DNA of 64,000 bases from Pseudomonas neuropathica. GTDB taxonomy: Bacteria; Pseudomonadota; Gammaproteobacteria; Pseudomonadales; Pseudomonadaceae. The stretch is taken from contig NZ_JACOPX010000001.1 in the NCBI RefSeq assembly GCF_015461835.1, positions 248,001-312,000 of the forward strand, written 5' to 3'. This document shows, piece by piece, positions 1-7,196 of this stretch; the stretch's first letter is position 1; each line of letters opens with the position of its first letter. Both the position numbers and the translations under genes were made by a program. The notes below the pieces were generated by a model, which saw nothing but the letters and a program-made list of their open reading frames with translations, had not been told where the DNA came from and did no database searches.

Positions 1-447
1 CCGATCGATATCGCTGGTGAACCTATCGCCGTGCTGGCCTATGCCGCCAGTGTCAGTCGCTGGCCGGAGTGGCACCCCTCGTCGCTGAAAATCGACGGTG
101 CGCAAGGCCCGTTGCATGCCGGCGCGCGCTTCGAAGAGGACATTCATGCCGGCGGGCGCGCGGGCCATTTGCGCTGGGAAGTCACCGAATACCTGCCCGG
201 CCGGCGCTGGTGCGCGCGGGCGCAGGGCGATCATGGTTTGTCGCTGCTGCTGACCTATGAATGCAGCCCCGAGGGCAGCGGCACACGGTTTGTGCGCACG
301 CTGGATTATCGCTTCGACGGACTGGGCATGCGCATCGCCAATCGCTTGCTGCTCAAACGGCGCATCGAGCGCGAATCCGCCGCATCGATGCTGGCGCTGC
401 GCGACATGGCCGCCCGCTACCTGGCCTCGGCGAGGGCCAGCGCGTGA
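1..447 (+). CDS. SRPBCC-fold (polyketide cyclase/START-like) protein, 5' end cut off
   Basis: The reading frame is open from base 1, so the true start lies upstream of the window; 148 codons are visible. The visible part has the pattern of SRPBCC lipid/hydrophobic-ligand-binding proteins: an early W-P-E-W-H segment, a central 'G-R-W-C-A-R' strand, an 'LLLTYEC' strand followed by 'G-T-R-F-V-R-T', and a long C-terminal helix ending at residue 148. Such proteins bind small hydrophobic ligands in a helix-grip fold, but the ligand cannot be read from sequence. The stop codon overlaps the GTG start of the next gene (GTGA), so the two are probably translated together. Family call is from pattern only. 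Confidence 0.6.
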   Translation, partial: PIDIAGEPIAVLAYAASVSRWPEWHPSSLKIDGAQGPLHAGARFEEDIHAGGRAGHLRWEVTEYLPGRRWCARAQGDHGLSLLLTYECSPEGSGTRFVRTLDYRFDGLGMRIANRLLLKRRIERESAASMLALRDMAARYLASARASA

Positions 448-1520
448 AGCTGAGACATCTGCTGTTGTTGCTGGTCCTCATCGTCATCGGCTTTTTATTG
501 TTGATGCCCACCAAGGTCGAACCCGTGGCCTGGACGCCGCCGCCAGCGCCATCGCTGACAGAAGGTCTCTACGCCGAGAACCAGAAACTCAAAGGCGCAG
601 CGCAGATCGGGCCGAGCGACATCGAAGGGCCGGAAGCCTTGCTGCTGGAAAGTGACTTCCTGATCACCGGGCTGCACGACGGCCGACTGATCCGCACCAG
701 TCTCGACGGCCAGCAACGCAAAGTACTCGCCGACACCGGTGGCCGCCCGCTGGGCCTGGCCCGGCATCCGAACGGCATGCTGGTGATTGCCGATGCGGTC
801 AAGGGTTTGCTGTCCCTTGATGCGCAGGGTCAGCTGGTGCCTTTGACCACGGCGGCCAATGGTCTGGCGTTCGGGTTCACCGATGACGTCGCCATCGACA
901 AGTCCGGGCATTACGCCTATTTCAGCGATGCTTCGAGCCGCTGGGGTTATGGCCATGACGGCGAAGCAATCATCGAGCACGGCGGCGATGGACGCCTGCT
1001 GCGCTATGACTTCCAGAGCGGCAAAACCAGTGTCCTGCTGGACAAGCTGGAGTTCGCCAACGGCGTGACCCTCGGCCCGGATGACGCCTATGTGCTGGTC
1101 AACGAAACCGGTGCCTATCGCATCAGCCGCTATTGGCTGACCGGGCCGAAAGCCGGCACTCACGACCTGTTTATCGATAACTTGCCGGGGCTGCCGGACA
1201 ACCTGGCGTTCAATGGCAGCAATCGGTTTTGGGTGGCGTTGTATGCGCCGCGCAATGCTCTGCTCGACGATACCGCCGGGCATCCGCTCGTGCGCAAGAT
1301 GATCGTGCGGGCGTTGACGCTGTTGCCGAAACCGGTGGAGAAGCGCGGGTTTGTCCTGGGGCTGGATCTGGAGGGCAAGGTAATTGCCAATTTGCAGGAT
1401 GCCAGCAGTGGCAACTATTCGCCGATTACCACGGTGCGCGAGTATGGGCCGTGGTTGTATTTCGGCTCGTTGAAGGCGACGCATATGGCGCGGATGCCAT
1501 TGGATGTGGCCCTGAAGTGA
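444..1520 (+). CDS. SMP-30/gluconolactonase-like (strictosidine synthase-type) beta-propeller protein
   Basis: A 358-residue protein starting at a GTG that overlaps the previous stop codon. Residues 4-21 form one strongly hydrophobic segment (a signal anchor or uncleaved signal peptide), so the bulk is probably periplasmic. The rest shows repeated strand patterns typical of six-bladed SMP-30/strictosidine-synthase-like propellers, including 'EGPEALL' near the start of the domain, 'G-R-P-L-G-L', 'NGLAFGFTDDVAIDKSG', 'FANGVTLGPDD' and 'GLPDNLAF'. Members hydrolyse lactones or ester bonds, often using a bound divalent metal; the substrate here is unknown. Longer in-frame extension upstream (to 261) is rejected because it lies wholly inside the previous gene. 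Confidence 0.7.
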   Translation: MKLRHLLLLLVLIVIGFLLLMPTKVEPVAWTPPPAPSLTEGLYAENQKLKGAAQIGPSDIEGPEALLLESDFLITGLHDGRLIRTSLDGQQRKVLADTGGRPLGLARHPNGMLVIADAVKGLLSLDAQGQLVPLTTAANGLAFGFTDDVAIDKSGHYAYFSDASSRWGYGHDGEAIIEHGGDGRLLRYDFQSGKTSVLLDKLEFANGVTLGPDDAYVLVNETGAYRISRYWLTGPKAGTHDLFIDNLPGLPDNLAFNGSNRFWVALYAPRNALLDDTAGHPLVRKMIVRALTLLPKPVEKRGFVLGLDLEGKVIANLQDASSGNYSPITTVREYGPWLYFGSLKATHMARMPLDVALK

Positions 1521-1545
1521 ATCTGGCAACTTTGTGGTGAATGCG

Positions 1546-1658
1546 CTGACGCCATCGCGAGCAGGCTCGCTCCCGCAGGGTTATTTGCTGACCACAGCAT
1601 TTGGGCTCAACACAATCCACTGTGGGAGCGAGCCTGCTCGCGAAGACGGTCTGTCAGT
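1546..1658. repeat. Paired inverted REP elements (REPIN)
   Basis: Two inverted copies of a REP core ('cgcgagcaggctcgctcc' type) lie at about 1546-1580 and 1618-1658 with a short unique centre. Each copy is itself imperfectly palindromic. The right edge reaches the last codons of the convergent 54-aa gene. No RAYT transposase is present in the window. Confidence 0.85.
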
Positions 1659-1818
1659 TGCTGGACTTGTCGAACTTGTCCGGATCTTCGTCCTCGGGAA
1701 GATCTTCATCCGGCTCGTCGGGATTGGCCGTGGTATGCGCCGGGCTGTTCGGTTCAGGATGCGTGGGAACCGGGTCGAATGCGCCCTGCTCTTCACTGGG
1801 GAATTTGGGATCGTTCAT
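1654..1818 (-). CDS. Small acidic hypothetical protein (54 aa)
   Basis: A 54-residue, Pro-, Asp- and Glu-rich protein beginning MNDPKFPSEE and ending in a strongly acidic tail (DEPDEDLPEDEDPDKFDKSS). The start at 1818 is preceded by a GAGGTGCC ribosome-binding sequence; the longer in-frame start has no such support. No fold, signal peptide or membrane segment is visible, and the composition suggests an intrinsically disordered protein. It is grouped with other small stress-type genes (YdcH, DUF4142, an 88-aa acidic protein). I do not recognise a function. The stop codon sits at the edge of a REP element. Confidence 0.6.
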   Translation of the reverse strand: MNDPKFPSEEQGAFDPVPTHPEPNSPAHTTANPDEPDEDLPEDEDPDKFDKSSN

Positions 1819-1925
1819 AAGGCACCTCGCAATGAGTCGGATGGAAGACTCTGTACATTCGAGGTGCCGGTCGTGGCTGTCGTTCCCGTCAATCCGCAAC
1901 CGCAGGTCGGCGGATGAACCGGGTT

Positions 1926-2168
1926 TCAGGATCGCGCCTGTAATTGCTCGACGATCTTGTCTTTGACCTGCAAGCGCTTCTCTTTGAGTTTTTTCAGCGT
2001 GTCGTCGCTGGGAGCATCCGAGGTGGCAGTCTCGGCCTTGACTACTTCGGCGTCCGCCTGGGAATACTTGTTGATCAGTGCATCCAGATGTGGATCCGCG
2101 GTGCGTTTTTGCTGGATCTCTTCCTTTGTAAGCTTCAAGTCCTGTAACAGATCATGGGTCACCGGCAT
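1926..2168 (-). CDS. YdcH/DUF465 family small coiled-coil protein
   Basis: An 80-residue protein, almost entirely helical and charged, with the DUF465/YdcH pattern: 'DPHLDALINKYSQADAEV' followed by a spacer and 'LKKLKEKRLQVKDKI' near the C-terminus. The family's characteristic H-L-x-x-L-x-x-K/E-Y motif is present at about residues 27-36. The family is widespread in proteobacteria and has no settled biochemical role. An AGGTG-like ribosome-binding sequence precedes the ATG at 2168. It is transcribed away from the divergent DUF4142 gene, leaving a shared 205-base upstream region. Confidence 0.8.
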   Translation of the reverse strand: MPVTHDLLQDLKLTKEEIQQKRTADPHLDALINKYSQADAEVVKAETATSDAPSDDTLKKLKEKRLQVKDKIVEQLQARS

Positions 2169-2373
2169 GGAACACCTCCGTCAGTTGATCGGCTGGCCAA
2201 CGCGACCGATTGCGCTGGCCAGTTATCAGAATGGCCTCGGTTGCACGGTTCTGTCGACCACCTGTCAGACCAGCGGTGCCCGTTCGTCGCCCTGTCGCAA
2301 ATGCGATCAAACCTTTGCTCGCGGTGTTCCCTCCATTGGTTAACACCAACAAAAACTGCGTGGAGATACACCA

Positions 2374-2895
2374 ATGGACGGATTCAACCTGCGTCATCTG
2401 GTTCTGGCTGTCGCGTTGAGCAGCGGCATGGGCAGCGCTTTCGCTGCGACTGACAATGACTTCGTCGATAACGCCGCTGCCGGTGGTATTGCCGAAATCG
2501 AAACCAGCCGCCTCGCCCTGGAAAAAAGCCAATCGGCTGACATCAAAGCGTTTGCCAACATGATGATCACCGATCACGGCAAGGCTAACGATGAACTGGC
2601 GAGCATCGCCAAGGCCAATGACATCAAAGTCCCGGACACCACCACCCTGGTCAAACAGGCCAAGGAAAAGATCCTCGACCTGCGCGAGGAGTCCTTTGAT
2701 GCCGCTTACGCCAATAATCAGGTGAAGGCGCACGAAGAGACCATTGAGTTGTTCAAGAAAGAAGCCAATACCGTGACCGATGACAAGGTTAAAGGCGCCC
2801 CTGAATTGAAGGCGTTTGCGCAGAAAATGCTGCCGGCGCTGGAAAAACATCTCGCTGCCGCCAAGGAATTGCAGGCTAAACATCCGAGCAAGTAA
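2374..2895 (+). CDS. Periplasmic DUF4142 (ferritin-like four-helix) protein
   Basis: A 173-residue protein with a clear Sec signal peptide: hydrophobic core LVLAVALSSGMG and a likely AFA cleavage site at residue 24. The mature part is DUF4142, with the helix segments 'AAAGGIAEIETSRLALEKS', 'FANMMITDHGKANDELASIA' and 'AQKMLPALEKHLAAAKELQ'. The family is thought to adopt a four-helix ferritin-like bundle; conserved 'M-x-x-D-H' and 'LP-x-x-x-x-H' histidines are present. Function is not established, although homologues are commonly stress-induced. GGAGA precedes the ATG. Located next to other small stress-type genes and just before the stressosome-like operon. Confidence 0.8.
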   Translation: MDGFNLRHLVLAVALSSGMGSAFAATDNDFVDNAAAGGIAEIETSRLALEKSQSADIKAFANMMITDHGKANDELASIAKANDIKVPDTTTLVKQAKEKILDLREESFDAAYANNQVKAHEETIELFKKEANTVTDDKVKGAPELKAFAQKMLPALEKHLAAAKELQAKHPSK

Positions 2896-2903
2896 AAGCC
2901 TTA

Positions 2904-3105
2904 CCCTCACCCCAGCCCTCTCCCGGAGGGAGAGGGAGCCGACCGTGTTGGATGCTCGGGTTACTTCGACCTGAAGTCTCGAGTCGAACTCAGGTTCTGA
3001 ACAGCCGCCGACCTGGGATCTCGAGTTGAGCTCAGCTTTTGAAAGGCACCGAGATCGGCTCCCTTTCCCCTCTCCCCCCTGGGGGAGAGGGCTGGGGTGA
3101 GGGGG
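2904..3105. repeat. Long intergenic inverted repeat, CCCTCACCCCAGCCCTCTCCC family
   Basis: Outer arms are ccctcaccccagccctctcc at 2904 onward and its inverted copy ending at 3105. The centre holds gagtcgaactcaggtt at 2981-2996, which occurs in exact reverse complement at 60417-60432 inside another element of the same outer family. A third element with the same outer arms lies at about 41869-42077. Confidence 0.85.
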
Positions 3106-3137
3106 ATCGATATCAGCCACACCACCACACTAAAGCG

Positions 3138-3167
3138 AAAAAAAGGCCGCATCCAATAGATGCGGCC
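3138..3167 (-). terminator. Rho-independent terminator of the 88-aa gene
   Basis: A perfect 9-bp hairpin (ggccgcatc / gatgcggcc, loop caata) at 3145-3167 is followed on the minus strand by a run of seven T. It lies 20 bases past the stop codon of the minus-strand 88-aa gene. Confidence 0.85.
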
Positions 3168-3186
3168 CTGTCGTATCCGCCGAAAA

Positions 3187-3453
3187 TCAACCGCCATCGG
3201 TATCAATATCCGCATCCGTCTCCTCCCCCGGCTTCGCCCGATCCGGCTGCGGTTTGAAGCCCGGACTGAACTCGTTGTCGTTGTCCGTATGCCGGTTCTT
3301 CTGATCCACCGCCGGGTCGGCACTCTGCGCCTGATCATCCTCGCCCTGCTGCTGCGTCGGCGTCGGTTGCTCCGGGACCTGCGGGTCAATCGCTGGATCG
3401 TTGCGGTTAATCGGTTCGCCAGATTGACTCTGCTGATTCTTTTGCTCGTTCAT
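3187..3453 (-). CDS. Small Asp/Gln/Pro-rich hypothetical protein (88 aa)
   Basis: An 88-residue, highly hydrophilic protein beginning MNEQKNQQSQSG, rich in Q, P, D and N and ending in an acidic 'ETDADIDTDGG' tail. The start at 3453 is chosen because GAGGTGGTC lies directly upstream; the extended frame to 3528 lacks a ribosome-binding site. No signal peptide, membrane segment or recognisable domain is seen, so it is probably disordered. It has its own terminator. It is divergent from the rsbR-like gene with a 250-base shared upstream region, and composition resembles the 54-aa gene at 1654. Function unknown. Confidence 0.6.
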   Translation of the reverse strand: MNEQKNQQSQSGEPINRNDPAIDPQVPEQPTPTQQQGEDDQAQSADPAVDQKNRHTDNDNEFSPGFKPQPDRAKPGEETDADIDTDGG

Positions 3454-3703
3454 GACCACCTCGCTCGTCAAATCAAGCCCGACGCAAACACGCCGGGCCT
3501 TGAAGATTCGAAGCCTGCCCCGCGTCAACGTTCAAAACTTCGCCGCACCCGGCCACGCCGACTAGAGTTACCGGGACGTTCCTTGCGCCAGATCAAAAAT
3601 ATACGTGCAAGAACGAACAACTATTTCGAACGGCAAATGTCGATCATTCCGCGGCGGTCATTTTTCACCATCGCCCCCCAACTCGCGACGGAGCAACAGG
3701 CAC

Positions 3704-4555
3704 ATGGCAGCACTGCAGAACAGCACACTCGATGCGATGAAAAACAAACAAGCACAGCTGCTGAGTGAATGGGTCAACGGACTGGAAGCCAGCGGTGCCA
3801 CGCGTAATCTGAAAGGCCACGACATACAGCAACAAACCGGCGAATTCCTGCAACTGGTGATCAGTGGTCTGCAAAACGACAACGGCACCAATGTGGCCGC
3901 GCCGGGCTGGGAAACCACGCGTCAGTTTCTCGAAAAACTGTCCCACAGCCGCGCCCTGCTCGGCCAGGATTCGCAGCAGACCGCCAGTTTCATCTTCGCC
4001 CTCAAAGGCCCGCTGTTTAACCTGCTGCAGAGCCATTACAAAGACCAGCCTGCGCTGCTCGCCGAACAACTCTGGGAAATCTCCGAGCTGCTCGACGCCT
4101 TCGGTATGCACACCATCCGCACCTTCCAGAAATCCCGTGAAGCGGTGATCAAGCGCCAGCAAGAAGAACTGCTGGAGCTCTCCACTCCGGTGGTCAAGCT
4201 GTGGGACGGCGTGCTCGCGCTGCCGATGATCGGCACCCTCGACTCGCAGCGCACGCAAGTGGTGATGGAATCGCTGCTGCAACGCATCGTCGACACCGGT
4301 TCGGAAATCGCCATCATCGACATCACCGGCGTGCCGACCGTCGATACCCTGGTCGCCCAGCACCTGTTGAAAACCGTCACCGCGATCCGCCTGATGGGCG
4401 CCGACTGCATCATCAGCGGTGTGCGTCCGCAAATCGCGCAAACCATCGTCCACCTCGGTCTCGACCTGCAAGGCGTGGTGACCAAGGCCAATCTGGCCGA
4501 CGCATTGAAACTGGCCCTGACCCGTCTGGGTGTCAGCCTCGTCAAGACGGTATAA
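3704..4555 (+). CDS. rsbR: RsbR-type stressosome scaffold/sensor with C-terminal STAS domain
   Basis: A 283-residue protein. Residues 1 to about 150 are helical (non-haem-globin-like sensor region as in RsbR paralogues), followed by a linker helix 'KSREAVIKRQQEELLELSTPV' and a STAS domain (about 162-275). STAS landmarks are 'LPMIGTLDSQRT' and 'AIIDITGVPTVDT'; T178 and T208/T212 are candidate phosphorylation sites by analogy with Bacillus RsbRA. RsbR proteins build the stressosome core with RsbS and hold RsbT until a stress signal arrives. The start at 3704 follows a GGAG; the longer frame from 3605 adds an unlikely basic leader. First gene of a six-gene overlapping operon. Confidence 0.9.
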   Translation: MAALQNSTLDAMKNKQAQLLSEWVNGLEASGATRNLKGHDIQQQTGEFLQLVISGLQNDNGTNVAAPGWETTRQFLEKLSHSRALLGQDSQQTASFIFALKGPLFNLLQSHYKDQPALLAEQLWEISELLDAFGMHTIRTFQKSREAVIKRQQEELLELSTPVVKLWDGVLALPMIGTLDSQRTQVVMESLLQRIVDTGSEIAIIDITGVPTVDTLVAQHLLKTVTAIRLMGADCIISGVRPQIAQTIVHLGLDLQGVVTKANLADALKLALTRLGVSLVKTV

Positions 4556-4557
4556 GC

Positions 4558-4920
4558 ATGGAACGTATCCCGATTCTCCAGATGGGCAAGTTCCTGCTGG
4601 TGACCATTCAGGTCGATATGCATGACCAACTCGCCCTCACCCTGCAGGACGACTTGTCCGAGCGCATCAGCAAGACCTCGGCGCGGGGCGTGCTGATCGA
4701 CATCTCGGCGCTGGACATGGTCGACTCGTTCATTGGCCGGATGATCAGCACGATCTCCGGCCTGTCGAAAATCATGGACGCCGAAACCATGCTGGTCGGC
4801 ATGCAGCCGGCCGTGGCAATCACCCTGGTCGAACTCGGCCTGACCCTGCCTGGGGTCAGCACGGCATTGAACGTCGAGCGCGGGATGAAGCTGCTGCAGG
4901 AACGAGTAGATCGGCAATGA
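4558..4920 (+). CDS. rsbS: RsbS-type single-domain STAS antagonist
   Basis: A 120-residue STAS-only protein starting three bases after the rsbR stop. It carries 'GVLIDISALDMVDSFIGRMI'; S57 in 'MVDSF' aligns with the phosphorylated serine of Bacillus RsbS (S59). In the known system RsbS and RsbR form the pseudo-icosahedral stressosome, and phosphorylation of RsbS by RsbT releases RsbT. The stop overlaps the start of rsbT (ATGA), implying coupled translation. Length is normal for the family. Confidence 0.92.
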   Translation: MERIPILQMGKFLLVTIQVDMHDQLALTLQDDLSERISKTSARGVLIDISALDMVDSFIGRMISTISGLSKIMDAETMLVGMQPAVAITLVELGLTLPGVSTALNVERGMKLLQERVDRQ

Positions 4921-5321
4921 CCGTTCGCAGCAGCGGTACTCAACCCATTCACATCGAGCAGGACGTTGTGCTCGCGCGCCAGACAGCACGCAAACTGGCC
5001 ACCGAATGCGGCATGCGCCTGATCGACCTGACGAAAATGGTCACGGCGGTCAGCGAACTGGCGCGCAACACCATGGTTTACGGGGGCGGCGGCGACATGG
5101 ACTGGCAGATTCTCGATGAGGATCACAAGGTCGGTCTGCGCCTGACGTTTCGTGATGAAGGTCCGGGCATTGCCGACATCAAACTGGCGATGACCGACGG
5201 CTGGACCTCCGGCAGCGGCATGGGGCTGGGCCTGACCGGGGCGAAACGGCTGGTTGAAGAGTTCGAACTCGACACCGAGCCCGGCAAAGGCACGCGCATA
5301 ACGATCACCCGATGGACATGA
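4917..5321 (+). CDS. rsbT: RsbT-type serine kinase (GHKL ATPase), stressosome switch
   Basis: A 134-residue GHKL-fold kinase. The N box is 'VTAVSELARNTMVYGGGG', G1 is 'RDEGPGI', and G2 is 'SGMGLGLTGAKRLVEEF', all intact. RsbT kinases phosphorylate RsbS and RsbR; once released they act on a downstream partner, which in Bacillus is the phosphatase RsbU. It overlaps rsbS by four bases and the next gene by ten, so stoichiometry is probably set by translational coupling. In this operon the likely downstream partner is one of the following phosphatase or kinase proteins, which is inference. Confidence 0.92.
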   Translation: MTVRSSGTQPIHIEQDVVLARQTARKLATECGMRLIDLTKMVTAVSELARNTMVYGGGGDMDWQILDEDHKVGLRLTFRDEGPGIADIKLAMTDGWTSGSGMGLGLTGAKRLVEEFELDTEPGKGTRITITRWT

Positions 5322-6328
5322 ATATCGTCGGGTCGCTGACCCAGGTTCTGCCAATCGAAGACAGCAGTCAGATCGGTTATGCCCGGCGCACCGCGCAGCA
5401 ACTCGCCGAACAGCATGGCTTTGATGAGCGCGATGCCGGACGCGTCGCGTTGGTTGCCACTGAACTGGCGAGCAATGTGCTCAAACATGCCACTCACGGC
5501 GCACTGCATCTGCGGGTATTACCACGGCTTACGGGTTTCGGCATCGAAATGCTCGCGGTGGATCGCGCTAAGGGCTTTGATCTGGAGGCCTGCATGGCCG
5601 ACGGATTTTCCACCGGTGGCACACAAGGTATCGGCCTCGGCGCAGTTTCGCGGCAGACCGAGGTATTTGACGTCTATGCCGACGCACGTGGCGCGGTACT
5701 GTTGGCGCGTCTTTACCCGCGTACCGACCGCGATCCGGATATCCGTTATGGCGTCAGCCAGCACTCGTTACACAACGATCCGGCGTGCGGTGACGTTTGG
5801 CACCTGAAGTATGAAGGCGCCAGCATCAGCGCACTGGTGATCGATGGCCTCGGGCATGGCGAGGAAGCCGAACGCGCCGGTCGTGCGGGGGCGCAAGCCT
5901 TTGCCCTGACACCGTTTGCCGACCCGGTGATGCTGATGGAAGACATGCATCGCGACATGATCGGCACACGTGGCGGCGCCGTCGCGTTTACCCAGTTCGA
6001 CGGCAGTCGCGACAGCCTGACCTTCGCTGGCGTGGGCAATATTGGCGCCAGCCTGATCGCCGCCGACAAATCGCGCGGTCTGGCCTCGCACCCAGGTATC
6101 GTCGGCGTGCAATACCGAAAAGCCCGGCCTTTTGACTATGCTCACGTGAACGGACATCTATTGATCATGTACAGCGACGGCTTGCAGTCCCGTTGGAATC
6201 TACAAGACTACCCCGGCCTGGTGCATCGCCACCCCGCTGTGATAGCCAGCGTCCTGCACCGCGACTTCAGTCGCGGGCGTGACGATGCAACAGTATTGGT
6301 CGTTGCCCTGGAGGCCGCCCATGGCTGA
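5312..6328 (+). CDS. Fused GHKL-ATPase and SpoIIE/PP2C-like phosphatase (RsbX-like)
   Basis: A 338-residue two-domain protein. Residues 1 to about 130 form a second anti-sigma-type GHKL ATPase, with N box 'VALVATELASNVLKHATHG' and a G2-like 'STGGTQGIGLGAVSR'. Residues about 145-335 form a PP2C/SpoIIE-type phosphatase, with 'ALVIDGLGHGEEAERAG', 'GVGNIGASL', 'LIMYSDGLQSRW' and 'DDATVLVV'. In Bacillus the RsbX phosphatase resets RsbS and RsbR; this protein has that architecture plus a fused kinase-like domain. It overlaps rsbT by ten bases, and the next gene starts before it ends. Probably the reset phosphatase of the stressosome, by position and domain. Confidence 0.85.
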   Translation: MDMNIVGSLTQVLPIEDSSQIGYARRTAQQLAEQHGFDERDAGRVALVATELASNVLKHATHGALHLRVLPRLTGFGIEMLAVDRAKGFDLEACMADGFSTGGTQGIGLGAVSRQTEVFDVYADARGAVLLARLYPRTDRDPDIRYGVSQHSLHNDPACGDVWHLKYEGASISALVIDGLGHGEEAERAGRAGAQAFALTPFADPVMLMEDMHRDMIGTRGGAVAFTQFDGSRDSLTFAGVGNIGASLIAADKSRGLASHPGIVGVQYRKARPFDYAHVNGHLLIMYSDGLQSRWNLQDYPGLVHRHPAVIASVLHRDFSRGRDDATVLVVALEAAHG

Positions 6329-7196
6329 GTCACCGATTTTGAGCAGCGCCGAACAGACCGCGTTGATTGCGCAGTTGCAGAGCGAATCCGCCGCACTGCG
6401 CGAAGAACTCGATGAAACCAATCAGGGCGTGCTCGCGCTGTACGCCGAGCTCGACACTCAGGCCGAGCAATTGCGTCAGGCCTCGGATCTCAAAAGCCGA
6501 TTCCTGTCATACATGAGCCACGAATTCCGCACGCCTTTAGGCTCGATCCTCAGCATCAACAGCCTGCTCGCCGACGAACTCGACGGCCCGCTCAGCCCTG
6601 AACAACACAAGCAGGTCGCGTTCGTCAGCACCGCTGCCCGCGAGTTGAGCAACATGGTCGATGACCTGCTCGACCTGGCGAAGATCGAGGCCGGGCGCAT
6701 CACCATCTCCCCGGCATGGTTCGACATGTTCGACCTGTTCTCGGCACTGCGCGGGATGTTCCGGCCGATCGTCGATGCCTCCGCCGTGGACCTGATTTTC
6801 GAAGAACCGATCGGTTTGCCGCGCCTGTACACCGACGACAAGAAGCTTGGGCAGATCCTGCGCAACTTCATTTCCAACTCGCTGAAGTTCACCACCCGTG
6901 GCGAAGTGCGGGTGTCCGCGCGCCTCGAAGGCGTGGACAAGGTCCGTTTTGCCGTCAGTGACACCGGAATCGGTATCGCTGCCGAGCTGCATGGTGCATT
7001 GTTCGAGGACTTTTCCCAGGTCGACTCGCCGCTGCAGAAACGTCTGCGCGGCACCGGGCTGGGCCTGTCACTGTGCAAACGCTTCGCGGCCCTGCTCGGC
7101 GGTGAAGTCGGGCTGGAAAGCACGCCGGGGGTCGGCTCGACTTTCTTCGTGATCATTCCACTGGCGATCGCTCTGGAGAACGTCGATGAACCGTGA
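6321..7196 (+). CDS. Sensor-less soluble histidine kinase of the stressosome operon
   Basis: A 291-residue histidine kinase without membrane segments. Residues 13-55 form a coiled coil, then HisKA with the H box 'FLSYMSHEFRTPLGSI', and HATPase_c with N box 'KLGQILRNFISNSLKFT', G1 'VSDTGIGIAAE' and G2 'GTGLGLSLCKR'. The start at 6321 has GGAGG upstream and overlaps the phosphatase gene by eight bases. With no sensor domain of its own, it probably receives its signal from a partner protein, plausibly RsbT or the ATPase/phosphatase fusion. Its C-terminus overlaps the next gene by 11 bases, and the receiver domain at the start of that gene is the natural phosphate acceptor. Confidence 0.9.
   Translation: MAESPILSSAEQTALIAQLQSESAALREELDETNQGVLALYAELDTQAEQLRQASDLKSRFLSYMSHEFRTPLGSILSINSLLADELDGPLSPEQHKQVAFVSTAARELSNMVDDLLDLAKIEAGRITISPAWFDMFDLFSALRGMFRPIVDASAVDLIFEEPIGLPRLYTDDKKLGQILRNFISNSLKFTTRGEVRVSARLEGVDKVRFAVSDTGIGIAAELHGALFEDFSQVDSPLQKRLRGTGLGLSLCKRFAALLGGEVGLESTPGVGSTFFVIIPLAIALENVDEP

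Noticed and set aside
495..1529. 344-aa minus-strand open frame opposite the SMP-30-like gene
   Set aside because: Low-complexity, Gln/Arg/His-rich translation with no domain, wholly antisense to a convincing gene; a shadow typical of GC-rich DNA.
3454..3703. AlgU-type promoter upstream of the 88-aa gene (GAAC...TCGAA on the minus strand)
   Set aside because: The -35 and -10 matches are too weak to claim without expression data.
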